Source: Apostichopus japonicus (lineage: Eukaryota; Echinodermata; Holothuroidea; Aspidochirotida; Stichopodidae). Taken from it: 64,000 nucleotides of DNA. Below, in pieces: positions 47,701-58,900 of this stretch. Where the stretch lies: contig NC_092570.1 in NCBI RefSeq assembly GCF_037975245.1, forward strand, positions 6,553,001-6,617,000, written 5' to 3'. The translations under genes and the position numbers were made by a program. The notes under the pieces are model-generated. The model was not told the origin of the DNA. It worked only from the letters and a program-made list of their open reading frames with translations, and ran no database searches. Numbering within the stretch: the stretch's first letter is position 1; each line of letters starts with the position of its first letter.

Positions 47701-50700
47701 TTTGTTTCATACATTAATAATTTCACATCTTTATGTAAACCAACACGGACACAATGTTGTGAATACTAATCATTCGTAGGTTATGTCATGTATATTAAAG
47801 CCCAGTCACATCTCACCGGATTGCAATAACGGAGAGGGAACGAAGACAAAAAATGGCACTCCGTTGATGTACGTTAGTATCCGTTTAGTATGCGGTTCTC
47901 CTCCGTCCGTCTACGTTTCATTACCGGGAGAGTCCGGTTTGTCCGGTGTCGATTTTGAACATGCACAAAACTTGGAACGGACATCCACCGAAAAATGTCT
48001 CCGTTATTTATTCGTTACTAATCCGTTAAGCTTCCGTTTTATCAGTTTCTCATGCGTTTTGTTCGTTCTGTATGCGTTTGGCATACTGTATTTCTCCGTT
48101 CGTCTCTGGTTATTGCTATTGCTCACCGGATCATTAACGGACAAAGAGCGGATGAAACGTAGAAGTACAGTACCTATACCGTATATTCGACGGACGCTAA
48201 CGTAGAAATAACGGAAGTGCAAAGGAATAGAACTGACAATGAACAGATAGGTAACGTACGTTACACGGAAGAAACGGAAGAACTCAGGCCAGGAAAGTAT
48301 AACAGACGGACATAGAACGGAGATGCAGCGTACCTCCACCTTGTCCACTCCAAGCGTCCCACGCCTCATTCTGCTCCTATAACCTCTACCGTCAACACCT
48401 ACATCATGGACCCTTCAGAAAGATTCAAGCTTCAGACCACAGTGCCAGCTTTACAAGCACAGATGCTTATCATTGAAGCCAACATCAAGACCAATGAACA
48501 AGTCAAGAAGAGAAGGAAGAGACGTGCTCGGCGTAAATGCTTGTCTAGGGCCTTGCTAGGTTCACAGAGAAGACGGCAGTGTGGTCTTTATGACCAACTA
48601 ATGCAGGAGCTGCGAATGGAAGACCAAAATCTTCCATCAACTTCATGAGGATGCCCCCTGATTTCGAGGCACTCCGGAGGCCCAGGTTTTAGACCGTTTC
48701 TTCCCCGTTGCTAGTCCGGTATGTTCGTTACTTTTCCGGTACTCCTACGTTTTGTATGTTCTTTATCCGTTGTAAATTCGTTACTATCCGTTGGTGTTCG
48801 TTAGTTCGTTCGTTGTTATTCCGTTGTTCATCCGTTGTTCGTCCGTTGCTGTCCGTCCCTTGTGCGTTTGTATTCCGTTTTCACCGTTGAACGTCCGGTA
48901 CGTTGCAAACCCCAGATGCATACGCGACAACTTTTGCCAACGGAAATAACCGGATGACTGTTTTTCGCGCGTACTCTTGTCCGTTCGTGCAATCCGGTGA
49001 GATGTGACTGGGCCTTTAGCAAATGCAATTCAAGTTGCCATTTTTCAACAAGTGTTCTGTTTCAGAAACAAGCGTGTGTCTATGTTGGCTTGTTCTAATA
49101 CGCATGGGTTTATACCTCCACTTAAACAGATGACATGATTTCCTGAGTTTAAGCTGATTGGTTCAAATCATGTCCATTCCATATCTCCCAACTTCTTAAA
49201 ATCATTTTAAAAATTTAAGAATTGTTTCATGTTCAGCTGCATTCAAGATGAAAGTAAATCATGAGTCTTTTATAGATTTTGGAAGAAGTGATGAGCGGAT
49301 AAAACTTACCGTCTTTGGTCGTACTTGTTGCGTTGCTTGTTGCAACGTGTTGAACACTGTCGTCTTCACCAGAGATAAAACTTTCGAAAGACATTGATGT
49401 AATCTCGTCTTATATAACTCATACTCTTTATAGTTTGGCTGGTTTTTTAAAATGAAAAGAAGAAACAGGAAGAAAAGATAAATAAATATAAAAAACATAT
49501 AAAAACAAATTACAATGAGAGAAACATAATGACTAGAAATCAACAACAAAATATAAAATAAACTTTTTATCTAATGGGAAGAACTTTTATTTCTGACAAT
49601 AGTTTTGAAATATTCTGTAATCGTGTTGGACAAATTTAAGACATAAATCTCAGTGTAATCTCATTTCTTAAAACTTACATTTGATGTAATATGTATGATG
49701 CATTCATCTAGCTTGGTGAGAAGAGGTACAAACCCCTCACTGGTCACTGAAAAGGCCGGTGAACTTAATTTCTGGTTTATCCTTTCCAGTTCGTTGAAGT
49801 AAGAAAGCTTAGAACTGATAGTCTCGGCTTTGTTGACGAGTTCGGTCTATCCGTACGAATATTGAAAGAAAAAAAATGTGAGAACTCAATACAACTGATT
49901 GTTAATTTTTCAATTGGTATTTGTCAGTAGTTGAGACAGGAATTTGGTTACGAGAGATGGTAAAAGTATTTTTTCCCTGAATATAAAAAGGTAAATGTAT
50001 CCATAAAATGCCAAAAGTATGGTAACTGATCCATGAGGACGATTGCAGTTACAGGCAACTATGTTAGAATACCTGTATGGACTCACTGCATTGAAGTCTG
50101 GTATTTACTATTAACATATCATTCATAAAATTTCCATTTAACCATTGCATATTACCTGCAAATGCTTTCCTTCTTTTGAAAACATTATTAATGTTAAATA
50201 ATTGCTGCCTTTACCACAAATTCATGAATATCTGATAATATATGAATATCCATTTACCAAACCCTTACTTCCACCAGTTGTGACAATTTTCTCACACAAT
50301 GACCTCTCTTTATTTTACATTCACGTAACAGTTCAAAGCAATCAAACTGACTGTATGAAAAGTTCCAAACATATATATATATAATATATAAATACAGTAT
50401 ATATATATTTCTAATAGAAACAGGCTAGTCACACGGCTAATACTGACATACAAGTACATTGGTGTGGGTGTTTATTTTATACCTGATCATTCATAGATTC
50501 TTCACATGCCTCATGGAGGGCATTGGTCTTAGTTGAGACGTGGACATATTGCTGTTGAAGGTCGCTGAGGTGGTTAAGTGCGGAAGACACCTCATCTAGG
50601 ACTTGTTGACATTGTTGTCGGTAATGGTGGAGCTGATCGCAGTAAACTCTGTAATATTGCAAGCAATGGCCGATTCAGTTATTTAAAATATTTGCTTGGG

Positions 50701-53240
50701 TGTCAACCATGCAATCCCAAATTACTGCATAACACATAGAAATTTCCTGTTCCTCATATGGCCATGTTCTAACCCCATGCCCTCAATATGCAAATTTGCA
50801 ATATTTGTCAAATATACCCTTACAAGTTTTTTAGATGCTACAAGAATATCTGGGGATAAAAAGAAGAATGTAACTTTAGAAAAGCCAAAGTGCTGCGAAC
50901 ATTACAAAGCCCTTTGTGAGTATCTTCTCTCTGTCTGCTCTACTTGTTGTCTGAATTTGTGAAATATCGGAGAATTATTTACATATTATTTACATATTAT
51001 TGACTTACTTATATGGTTGCTCTTCATCTTCTTCCATTTTACTTTCAACTTTGTTGATCCAAGCAAAAAACTGCAAAGGGAAAGACAGAATAATGTCTAA
51101 AATTTGGTGTCAACCTGCTCAGCCCAGGTTATTATCCTCTCTGATATGAATCTATGATGCAAATTGAATTAACTTTACAAAATTAGTCTATGTTAAGTCT
51201 AGATCAACGGAACACATCTTACTGGCAACGTTTGAATGATAAAGAGGGGAACCCTGCTGCACTGCTACTTTCAACTTTGTTTATATAACACAAGCAAAAA
51301 ACTGTGAAGGATGGACAAAATAATGTTGAAAATGTTTCGAGAATGACTGGAATTTTTTACTACTGATACCAATGTCTATTTTGGTGAGTGTCAGACAAAC
51401 AATCCATCTACTTCACACTTAAACCTGCCACTTGAAGCAAATTAATATCACTCTCATAAGATGGATCGCAGCAGAAATAAGCAAAGCTCTCTGTAGGTAC
51501 TGAAGGGCTCAGATTTTAGGTTCATATATCTTCATCAGTTTTCTTTTTCCTGATCTGTAAATGTGCAGGGACTGTGCTTCCTCAAGATCTTTGATAATTT
51601 CTTCTCTCCCGAGACTCTGATTCTCTTTCCTTTATCGTTTTAATATGCTACTCGTGGTCATGAAATTCACAAACAGCTGCTGGCTGAAGACATCGGAAAC
51701 AATACGAAGAATGCTGGGAATATGTTACAAACATATCTGAACAAGATTGAACCAACTTGCCAAATAAATAAAGAGATCCATAATTATTTTAGTACATTTA
51801 AAATAGAAATAAACATACTGATAATATCTCACACTTCATATTTACTATGTTAAATATTTTTAAACACTAAATTATTCCCAACAATATATTTCATATTTAC
51901 CTGTTGAGCATTGTTTATTTTCTCGTCCTTCATCTCCAAAGAGGCAAAAGCCTGTGAGAAAGGATCTTCCTCCGTGCTCATATTCATGCCAACCATTGAC
52001 AATTTTTGTGAGACACTACCTGGTTCATCAAGTGGAAGCTGCAAAATATAACACAAAACACTATTTCTGTTTAGAAACCATGTTAGCTCAGTGTTTTAGT
52101 TCTCTCCCTCAGCTATGTGATTTCATTGATGGGTTGACCAGATTCCGATAGTAATAGAAAAACTTTACTTGTAAAGGTCAGGAGTCAAACTGCTCAAAGT
52201 TAGGAAAAATTTCCGTAACTTCCGCATGCATTGCAGTTTCCATTTAAATTTAATTCTGCTAAGATGGGTGAAATCTGCTTCTGTTAGGTACAGTTTGTTA
52301 AAAAACCCTCTCGGGTATCACAACGAGGATGTTGGTGCACAGCGCTAATAACAATGCGTGGGCAATCTTGTCTTAAACACCTCAAGACTAGGGCTCTCTT
52401 TAATGGCCAAGGATTGTGTTTTCCAGTCTTTTACAGACCTAGGATAGAAACTATACTGAAAAGCACAATGATTATGTGGAATTTGTGTATAGCGGCCACA
52501 CCTCCCTGGTTTCAAGAAGGAATTAGTATCGTTTGGGACTGCAATTAGGCCATTAATAATTTGGTAAAAGAGCATAAGTCTGGCCCTTTTCCTTCTTTCT
52601 GTGATCCATGAAGGTGTCTCAAAATACAAAGTTGATGTTTAATTGCTTAACTGTGACAATTTTGGTGGGTTTTTTGCCTTTTTTATTTAAACTGTTATTG
52701 AAAAGTTGGTTACGATTTGACTTACTGTACACCACCATACATACAAAGAGCTTCAACTGCTAGTCACAAAAAAAGATGAGTAGGGCCTGTGTCAACTTGC
52801 AAGTTTTACTCTTAATGACTTGTTATTAATGTTGGATCACTGGAAACTTGGCTTTGGACACAAGTTACTTACAGCTAACATTAACTTGCAGTCCTTAATA
52901 AGTTAGGTTAACCCTGTAGGACTAAGGCTAACTTTGACTAGCCTAGGTCCCTAGGAATACAGTATTACCAGTCTTTTAGTTTTAGTTCCCAGTGCTAGCA
53001 TTCTGACTAGAAACTTAAGAATGATACGTATCTAGGGAGATAACTTATACAAATAGCTTGGCGTGACATGAATATTTGCAAATTAGGCTAGAGATTCACC
53101 TCCATTGGTAGTGGGCGGCTGGATGCAACAGTTGTCAACTCCATAATGCTATCCCTTTGGACCTGGTTCAAGGGAGCCAAAGAACTGTTCTTGTGATCCC
53201 AGTGGCTAAGATTCTCTCTTAAAACCTTCTGGCTAGCCAT
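35787..53240 (-). CDS. COG3: Conserved oligomeric Golgi complex subunit 3, 21 coding exons, 838 aa
   Basis: COG3 (Sec34) belongs to lobe A of the COG tether, which captures retrograde vesicles at the cytosolic face of the Golgi. Exons in order: 53100-53240, 51901-52038, 51009-51070, 50483-50648, 49679-49846, 49310-49438, 47485-47606, 46978-47104, 45721-45812, 44882-45021, 44426-44586, 43481-43667, 42939-43057, 42311-42400, 41576-41696, 40854-40936, 39691-39825, 39148-39226, 38071-38198, 37410-37508, 35787-35816. All are in frame with GT-AG ends, total 2,517 nt; human COG3 is 828 aa. Diagnostic blocks: [10 protein letters not shown] (94 on), [10 protein letters not shown] (about 155), the Sec34 coiled-coil region (about 110-270), [20 protein letters not shown] (about 395-415), [16 protein letters not shown] (about 445), [20 protein letters not shown] (about 558-577), [16 protein letters not shown] (622-637), [13 protein letters not shown] (806 on). 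Residues about 483-545 are an acidic Ser/Thr-rich linker that varies between species. ATG 53,240 opens [10 protein letters not shown], in line with the family N-terminus. Confidence 0.96.
35905..36010. repeat. Diverged outlying unit of the 93-bp array
   Basis: It aligns with the array unit (CTACCTTCATA, AGACCA, GGAAAGTGTTCATTT, TAGTTCC, TTAAGAACTGTT). Its hairpin arms are GTGGT/ACCAC where array units have ATGGT/ACCAT, so both arms changed and pairing is kept. It also carries the donor-like AAG-GTAGGG on the minus strand. Confidence 0.75.
36197..36362. mobile_element. 166-bp foldback element with 47-bp inverted repeats
   Basis: The arms 36,197-36,243 and 36,316-36,362 are reverse complements at 44 of 47 positions (GGGGTTAAT, CGGTCTAGC, GCGTTACTCACA, ATTAATGCAC). 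A third, partial arm lies at 36,069-36,094. The 72-bp loop contains CTCGGGCTCCGCCCTCG. No target duplication is evident. It sits exactly at the left edge of the 93-bp array. Confidence 0.8.
36364..37410. repeat. 93-bp tandem array (about 11 units) starting at the COG3 exon 20 donor
   Basis: The phrase TCCTACC recurs at 36381, 36474, 36567, 36660, 36753, 36846, 36939, 37032, 37125, 37218, 37311 and 37404, always 93 bp apart. The last point is the splice donor of COG3 exon 20 (CAG|GTAGGATA on the minus strand). Each unit carries AAG|GTAGGATA in the same place, with an ATGGT-CTTAA-ACCAT hairpin just before it. Variants repeat every 465 bp (five units): 36,474-36,760 resembles 36,939-37,225. The array fills most of the final intron. 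Confidence 0.95.
37640..37689. repeat. 12-bp minisatellite, four copies
   Basis: AATGGGATTATC repeated, the second copy ending ACA, in COG3 intron 19. Confidence 0.9.
38874..38919 (+). repeat. G-rich tract with quadruplex potential
   Basis: Runs of three to six G separated by single or double A, more than eight G-runs in 46 bases on the plus strand. This is the template strand of COG3 and lies in intron 18. Confidence 0.8.
40080..40175. repeat. AT-only low-complexity tract
   Basis: AATAATATATTAAA units recur several times in COG3 intron 16. Confidence 0.8.
40620..40790. repeat. AT-rich tract of TATATTTGTATATA units
   Basis: Degenerate TA/TTTG repeats. Open frames crossing it ([10 protein letters not shown] type) reflect base composition only. 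Confidence 0.8.
41198..41266. repeat. 21-bp minisatellite, three copies
   Basis: GCACATATCATCATTTGGAT plus T repeated three times exactly, in COG3 intron 15. Confidence 0.95.
41828..41901 (-). pseudogene. COG3: Decayed duplicate of COG3 exon 15
   Basis: It lies 205 bp upstream of exon 15 in the direction of transcription. After an intact acceptor (TCTGTTTGCAG) the sequence translates as [15 protein letters not shown] then ILLE, against exon 15 [14 protein letters not shown] then ILRE, in the same phase, with one codon inserted. It then reaches a TAG stop after 24 codons, and no donor follows. If spliced in, it would truncate COG3 near residue 640. This is best explained as a local exon duplication that decayed. 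Confidence 0.75.
43709..44062 (+). mobile_element. tRNA-derived SINE, about 350 bp
   Basis: The head has AGGCAATGGACTTGCAATCT and box B-like AGGTTCAAGTCCTGC. The block GCGTCCTTGGGCAAGGCACT follows, then a 3' region ending AGTTACCAATGACCAGG and ACTGTAAACCTTCTAACTTT. The central block is shared with the 6.1-kb SINE and the 3' region with 61,745-61,912. It lies in COG3 intron 11 in the opposite direction. Confidence 0.7.
45086..45440. repeat. 22-bp inverted repeat overlapping a 141-bp tandem duplication
   Basis: TAAATATCACATTAAATGCC plus AT at 45,086-45,107 is the exact reverse complement of 45,303-45,324. Independently, TTATTCAAAACTGCCTCTC and CTTCAACTTGCACACC occur twice, 141 bp apart (around 45,201 and 45,342). 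It lies in COG3 intron 9. Confidence 0.85.
46062..46365. repeat. 106-bp tandem repeat, about 2.8 copies
   Basis: TATAGTCCAG recurs at 46,082, 46,188 and 46,294. Each unit holds GCATTAATATGAGTA, CCATGATATTAC and AACCAAACAGT. Weaker traces (ATGAGTACCA) continue to about 46,480. It lies in COG3 intron 8. Confidence 0.9.
47798..49015. mobile_element. PIF/Harbinger-type non-autonomous transposon, 1,218 bp
   Basis: The terminal 28 bases at each end are inverted repeats with one mismatch (AAGCCCAGTCACATCTCACC at the left end). TTA lies immediately outside both ends (47,795-47,797 and 49,016-49,018), the 3-bp target duplication typical of PIF/Harbinger. Both subterminal regions are crowded with CCGTT or its complement, often as TCCGTT or TTCGTT, possible transposase-binding repeats (inference). 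A transposase remnant is inside. It interrupts COG3 intron 6 without touching exons. Confidence 0.85.
48406..48700 (+). pseudogene. Harbinger transposase N-terminal remnant, frameshifted
   Basis: An 80-codon frame ends with a basic stretch ([11 protein letters not shown]) and then [18 protein letters not shown] frame change then gives NFMRMPPDF, resembling the start of Harbinger nucleases (a basic W/R-rich segment, xLxxELxxED, then FxNFxRMxPxxF). The DDE catalytic region is absent, so it is non-functional. Family assignment rests on this pattern plus the TIR/TTA structure. Confidence 0.5.
51263..51345 (-). pseudogene. COG3: Decayed duplicate of COG3 exon 3 with acceptor flank
   Basis: It lies 231 bp upstream of exon 3. 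Both copies share, read on the plus strand, ACTTTCAACTTTGTT, CAAGCAAAAAACTG and ACANAATAATGT. Translation from the retained acceptor (CTTCACAG) begins FFA-C-VI and hits TAA after six codons, where exon 3 reads [10 protein letters not shown]. No donor is kept. Confidence 0.7.
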
Positions 53241-54501
53241 GGTGGTTGTATCCACGTTAATCACTGTCTCACCACCTAACGTTTAAGTCCAAGCTCAGCT
53301 AAGGTCCGATATTAGTCCTGAGCCCTAATGTTAAACCTAACCAGTGTTACTGTTACTAAGTCAGTGTAGCCTCGTACTACTGTAGGCTAGGCTATAAATT
53401 AACTGTAAGAAGGTTACGGGTGCTGCTCTGAATCAGAATGGTGGCAGTTACTGAATTATACAGACAAATGTAAATTGTGTCTGCTTATGAACAGGAACAT
53501 CTTCCAGAAGGTCATATCAAGTCATTCACTTTCAGGAGAAGTACACAACAATTGCCTACGACACAGTAGCTCAGGTACGCTGTGCTGGTGTGTTCTCGCT
53601 GATTTAGCTAATGCCTTAGGACCTGTTGTGCGAAAAAATTACACGTCAACTGTTCACACAATAGTTTTAGCAGAGCTGATATTTTGGTGCCACCCTCAGA
53701 CAAGTTCGTGACGTCATTTGCAATCCAAAACAAACGTGCGCTGAGACTGAGATCTCACCCAGGTACTTCGGTTTATTTTGTTGTAAATTTGCGTCGCATG
53801 ACAACAAATGCTTGAAAAAAGTAGCGATTTTTGTAATAGATTCAATTCACAGAGGTCGGGATAACTACTGCTTGGTATGTTTTCTTTTTAACATTGAAAA
53901 ATAAATTTCTATGATCTTGCATAACCTTTAGAAACCGCGGGAAATTAAATAGAACGTTCGTGGCCAGGGTTCTAAGTTTGGCTTAGCCTAGGCCTACACC
54001 GAAGTATCCTTAACCACCATACATGCAACGAGGTTAGCATACTTCTGAGCCCAGGTTATTATCTTCCCTTAAATTGTAGCTATTTATCTGACATTGAAAA
54101 ATATGATGTATAAACATTTGGATTGTGATGGTCTGGTAAAGTGGTAGATAAAAATAAGTGCAATGCTATGCTAACCAGTGACAGGGTGCTTATTACCAGA
54201 TTATTGGTTAAATAAGGATGGCACTTTTGCCTAATTAACCGTATTAGATTATTTAGAGTGTTAAAATTTATGTAAGTTTAACAGTTAATCTATTTGTATT
54301 CTTCAGCGCATGCATAAGCAGTAGGCCTACAACGGTTGTTTTCGCGTAGTAAACTTCGTTACTTTCCAGTTGTAGATTCTTGCTATTACATTTTGGAACA
54401 CTTGTTTTCTTTTTTATCATCATGTAGTTTACTACAAAATAATGTTTCTCCCTTTTTAATTTTTTTGTCCATGCAAAGAACAGATATGAAAATTTTACAG
54501 T
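53241..54501. promoter_or_regulatory. Divergent promoter region between COG3 and RNASEH2B
   Basis: The two start codons point away from each other across 1.26 kb with no exon recognised between. TGACGTCA, a full CRE palindrome, lies at 53,709-53,716 beside GCAATCC. No TATA box is obvious. TTTTACAG just before the RNASEH2B start could be an acceptor, so its first exon may be noncoding. A shared bidirectional promoter is inferred. Confidence 0.5.
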
Positions 54502-55899
54502 ATGATGTTACGTTCAAAATCTAAACCAATGGCAGAAGAAGAAAGAGAACCAGAGGATTCACCGAGATTGTCGTCGTCCAGTCAATCCAAGAACAAAGAA
54601 CAAAGTCAATGGGTTATGATAGTGCCTGGTAAGGATTTATGACAGATTTATCATGCTAACATGGTTCATGTTGGACAGCGTTGAAGTAGAAAGCTTGCTA
54701 AGTTACAAGATAACAGTATTGTGCCCCTACTTTAAAGGTATGCCGTTTTGGTCCCAAATATGCAAGATTTTCATGTATGGTCACCTTTGGTCAAAATTCT
54801 TAATATATTTTTGTTTTCACCCTGGAGGAAATTTACCTCACTGGGACATTCAAACATCTTGTGTGTTCATTTAGAATGTCTGAGAACTATGTGGAGAGTA
54901 AAGACCTCCAGGAAAGTACTATTTGAAAACTTCTAGCATTTAAGGCATGCGATAATTTGGGGCCTATACAAACTACCTTTAAGTTGTTGGTGCCCCTACT
55001 TAAATTGTTGGTGTTCATCCAACTCAGAACGTCTGGCTATGAGCCTGACTATCTAGACTGCTATATGGAATTGCAGCATTACAATAATTGTGCAAGTGGT
55101 AATTTGTGAATTTTTTCATTTTAGTTACAAGTTATTCACAGTTCTAATGAACAACACTTAACATAACTTTATGAGAAAAACATGAAAGAGAATTACGTGG
55201 AATTTTAAATTAGATGTTCATCTCTTACCCATTATCCATCCGAGATGGTTACACAATGTATTTGAATGACCTTGATTTTATTTGTGAGAAACTTTATTTC
55301 CATGAGAGAGAACTATTTCAATATTTTCAGCAACACTTATTCTTGTCATATATTTCAATTTTCAGAAAAAATTGCTGACCAGCAATTGGAAGATTCTTCA
55401 CCAGACAGCCAACCATCGATTATAAAATTAAAACACCCAAAGACAGGTATGTGAGAGGAATTTGGTTTATCATTTAGAAACCATTTGATAAACTCAGGAG
55501 TGCACTTGAAGTCAGAACTTAAAGGCAACTTATCTATACAGTGAAACCTGAATTTAATATTCAGACCTACATTGTCTGTTTCCTGGATTATATGCATACT
55601 AATTCCAATGATTAATCATTGTATAGCACTGCAGATGTAACAATGCTAATTTAATTGATTTGTATGGAATTACATCAGCATAACATATGACATGCAAAAG
55701 TCTGTGTGTTTGTATTTGTCTTTCAGAAGCGTTCAGCTATGGAATCATTCAACAGAATGTAGTTATTTGTTGATTGCATTTTTAAAGTATCCCTCTCATC
55801 GCCCCCTCCCCATATCAATCATTTCACTGTACAATGTGACTGCATATTCTTTCAGCTGGGACCTCCATGAACGATTCCCAAGCAGGTTTGAACATTGTA

Positions 55900-55941
<42 letters not shown>

Positions 55942-58900
55942 TTATTATTATCTTTTATTCAAGTTTAAAGTACCTTCCCCCCCCCAGATCTCACCCATTG
56001 CTTATGCCAAAGGTTTTTTTCATATTCAACATTTTCACAGTCAAACTCATCAGATAAATCAGTCATTTTCTCTCTCTTCTCTTCCATCTTTGTAGAATCT
56101 GCCGCTCAATTTCTCATTTGTCCGAAGGATAAGTCAATTCAGGAAATCTTGAGTTTTCAAGATTCAAAAGGATCCTGGTTCATTGATAATACAGTTCAAG
56201 AAGGTATTGAATGTATTCATATATTTTGAGATACTTATAACAAGTACCATGTTATTGATGAATAAGGCAGGGGGGGGAGTGGATTATGGGGGGTTAGTGT
56301 GAGGGCACTAGCCCATAGAGAATATAGGATTGGCTTTACGGAGACATGACTCTGTTTTCAGCAACTCACTTCAGTCTAGGCCATACTTCCATGGCACAGC
56401 ACATTGACTTATAAATGTTCAAATTATCCTTCCAAGTATTGTAAGTGCATCAAATCAAAGTGGTTGCACTACAATAAGTTTAGGACTAGTAGACAAGGGA
56501 TGGAGATAAGAAGGAGACCAGCAGGGGGAAGAGGAGAGGTAGGAGATAAACTGTAGAGGGACAAAGAGAGGTTTAATGGAAGAGGGTAGGGAGCAAACTA
56601 GAGAAGGACAAAGACAGAAAAATGTGGAGACAAAAAAAGTGGAAGAGAGCTATGAAAAGAGGGGTGACAGAGGGGGAAAAGAATGGGGGAGATAGAAGGG
56701 GGAGGGGGGGAAAGAGAAGAAAGGTTATTCATGTCCTTCCTGAATGTTGAGCCCATGAGGTTGAATGGTGCGAAGGCATTGCATCAACAGTCTCTCTGTG
56801 TTGATTCGTACCAGGTCAGTATGGCTACCGAAAGATTCAATCCCCTGTAGGGACATTTTATATGTTAGAAATGTTTTACCTGCACTCAAATTTTATCCTT
56901 GATTGCTGCATAGACCAATTGTCAGGTGCAAAAGGATCTTCACAACATTAAAAAAAAGGCATCGAAGGTAATAATATCCAAAGTAGCATAATATTAGTAC
57001 CACAACAGTAATGGAAAATTTTCAAAATGAAACGATATTACACAAAATAATAATTATAAAATCAATATGAGACAATCCTGTAATCCTATACTGTCATTTC
57101 TTTGTTTAGATGGAAGGTTATTGATGGCAACAAATATTGATCCTCTGTTTCTCATCTTACCGTATCTTCAGAGTGAGAACAATACCAAGGTAAGGAAGTG
57201 GTTGGGTGTTCATTCCCCCCTCGGGCACTCAAGAAACCCTGGTCCCCTGGGCTGTAGCCCCTATCCAACCCTCCCCGTTAATCAGGCCTGGTGCCAGATA
57301 CGTCCATAATGAATACTGAAAATTTGGAATTAGACAAGAATGATGCTATTTGGGATTTAGGGAGCATTCAGTGATTTTGGAAAATGTCAAAGCTAATTTT
57401 TAACAATTAATTTTGCTAACAGATTCACCTATATTGTTTGGTAACTTGAAGCACTAAACTGGAAAGGCTTTGTATAACAATTTTCAATGTCTGTGCAGAA
57501 GAAAAGCCCAAAAGGAGGCAAGGCTGATAATCTACAGATGATCAACATGAAATCCAAACACCAATCTGTTTTAATTCCCTTTTTGTCTTACAGAAGCACA
57601 TGTTCATGGAGTTAGATCAGATTGTGACAGATTCTTCCTACCCACAATGCAACAGGCTGGTTGAAATACTTGATCACCAAACGACCTGTCAAATCTGCGA
57701 CTCTAAAGGTGAGTGTTTCATCTTGGTACAGATGACTCTGTATTGGTACAGTGGAAACATTTAAAAAACCAGAGTGCTGATTTACATGAATATTTACATA
57801 AAGTTAAAGTGAACATAAGTGAGGTTTGGTTTATATAAATATGAATGGTTGCCAATAGAATTTAATTATTGCATAAACATTGTCAATGGCACTCTGACAA
57901 TATCTGAGAAATATTTGCAAAAGACTAGAAATTGGATTATGTCTGTAGTTTACTCAGAACTAGAAGGGCTTAAAAAGCCTTTTGATAATGAACTATTCTC
58001 AAAGACAGACTGCTCTGCATTCTAATCTCCCCTTTTTTCTTCACTTCCCTCTCTTCCCCTGTCCCTCCCCTTCCCTCCCCATATGAACAATATGTGGAGG
58101 GGGGAGGAGAAATTAACTTCAGTCAGAGTAACTTTGAACTGCTGTCTCCTCAAATTTGAGACAAATTAGTTTTATTCATTTTAGGTAACGAAGATTTCAA
58201 AGTTTACAGGTACAGTGAAGAGAAGACCCTTGCTTGGCTTAAAGCAAAAGTGGAGAGGACAGCTGACTACTTGTCAAGCAGTGACATATCAGTGTCATCC
58301 GGTCAGTGCAGTTCATATGTCCGTAGCAGTAAACCCAGTGAGGTACCAAGAGGTAAGTCTATTGATAATAATAATAATATTTGCTTTTTATATAGCACTT
58401 TATACCAGCAATAGGTCTCTCAAAGCGCTTAACAGACGTTATATTTCCCCTAGTCAATGATAACTTGTCCCAGAGACAATCCCTCCAGTCGGCAGCAGTA
58501 TATAATGTGCCCAATGACAAATTACCTCACAGGTACCCATTTTACCCCTGGGTGGAGAGAGGCAAGTGAGATAAACATCTTGACCAAGGACACAACGTAA
58601 TGAACTAGGCAGGAATCCAACCAGCAATCCTTGGATCACGAGTCCGACGCCTTAGCTAATTGGCCACTACGCTCTCATAATCATGACTATTACTGCTATC
58701 TGGTGGATTTAGCCCATATGCTTCGTTTTTGTCAGGTTTATAATTCTTTTGTGAACTTCATAATTTCTTTCGTGTTTTCACTATATTTAAACTCAGCTTT
58801 CCAGCCATAAAATGTGACAATTTGTATTAATTATTTATTTAATGTGGGTTCCAGTCAGAAACCATAGTAACATGCCTTTAAAAACTTTTTAAGTAACCTT

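Noticed and set aside
47783-48369. ORFs of 140 and 121 codons on opposite strands
   Set aside because: They come from stop-poor CCGTT repeats at the end of the Harbinger-type element, start outside or across its end, and show no domain.
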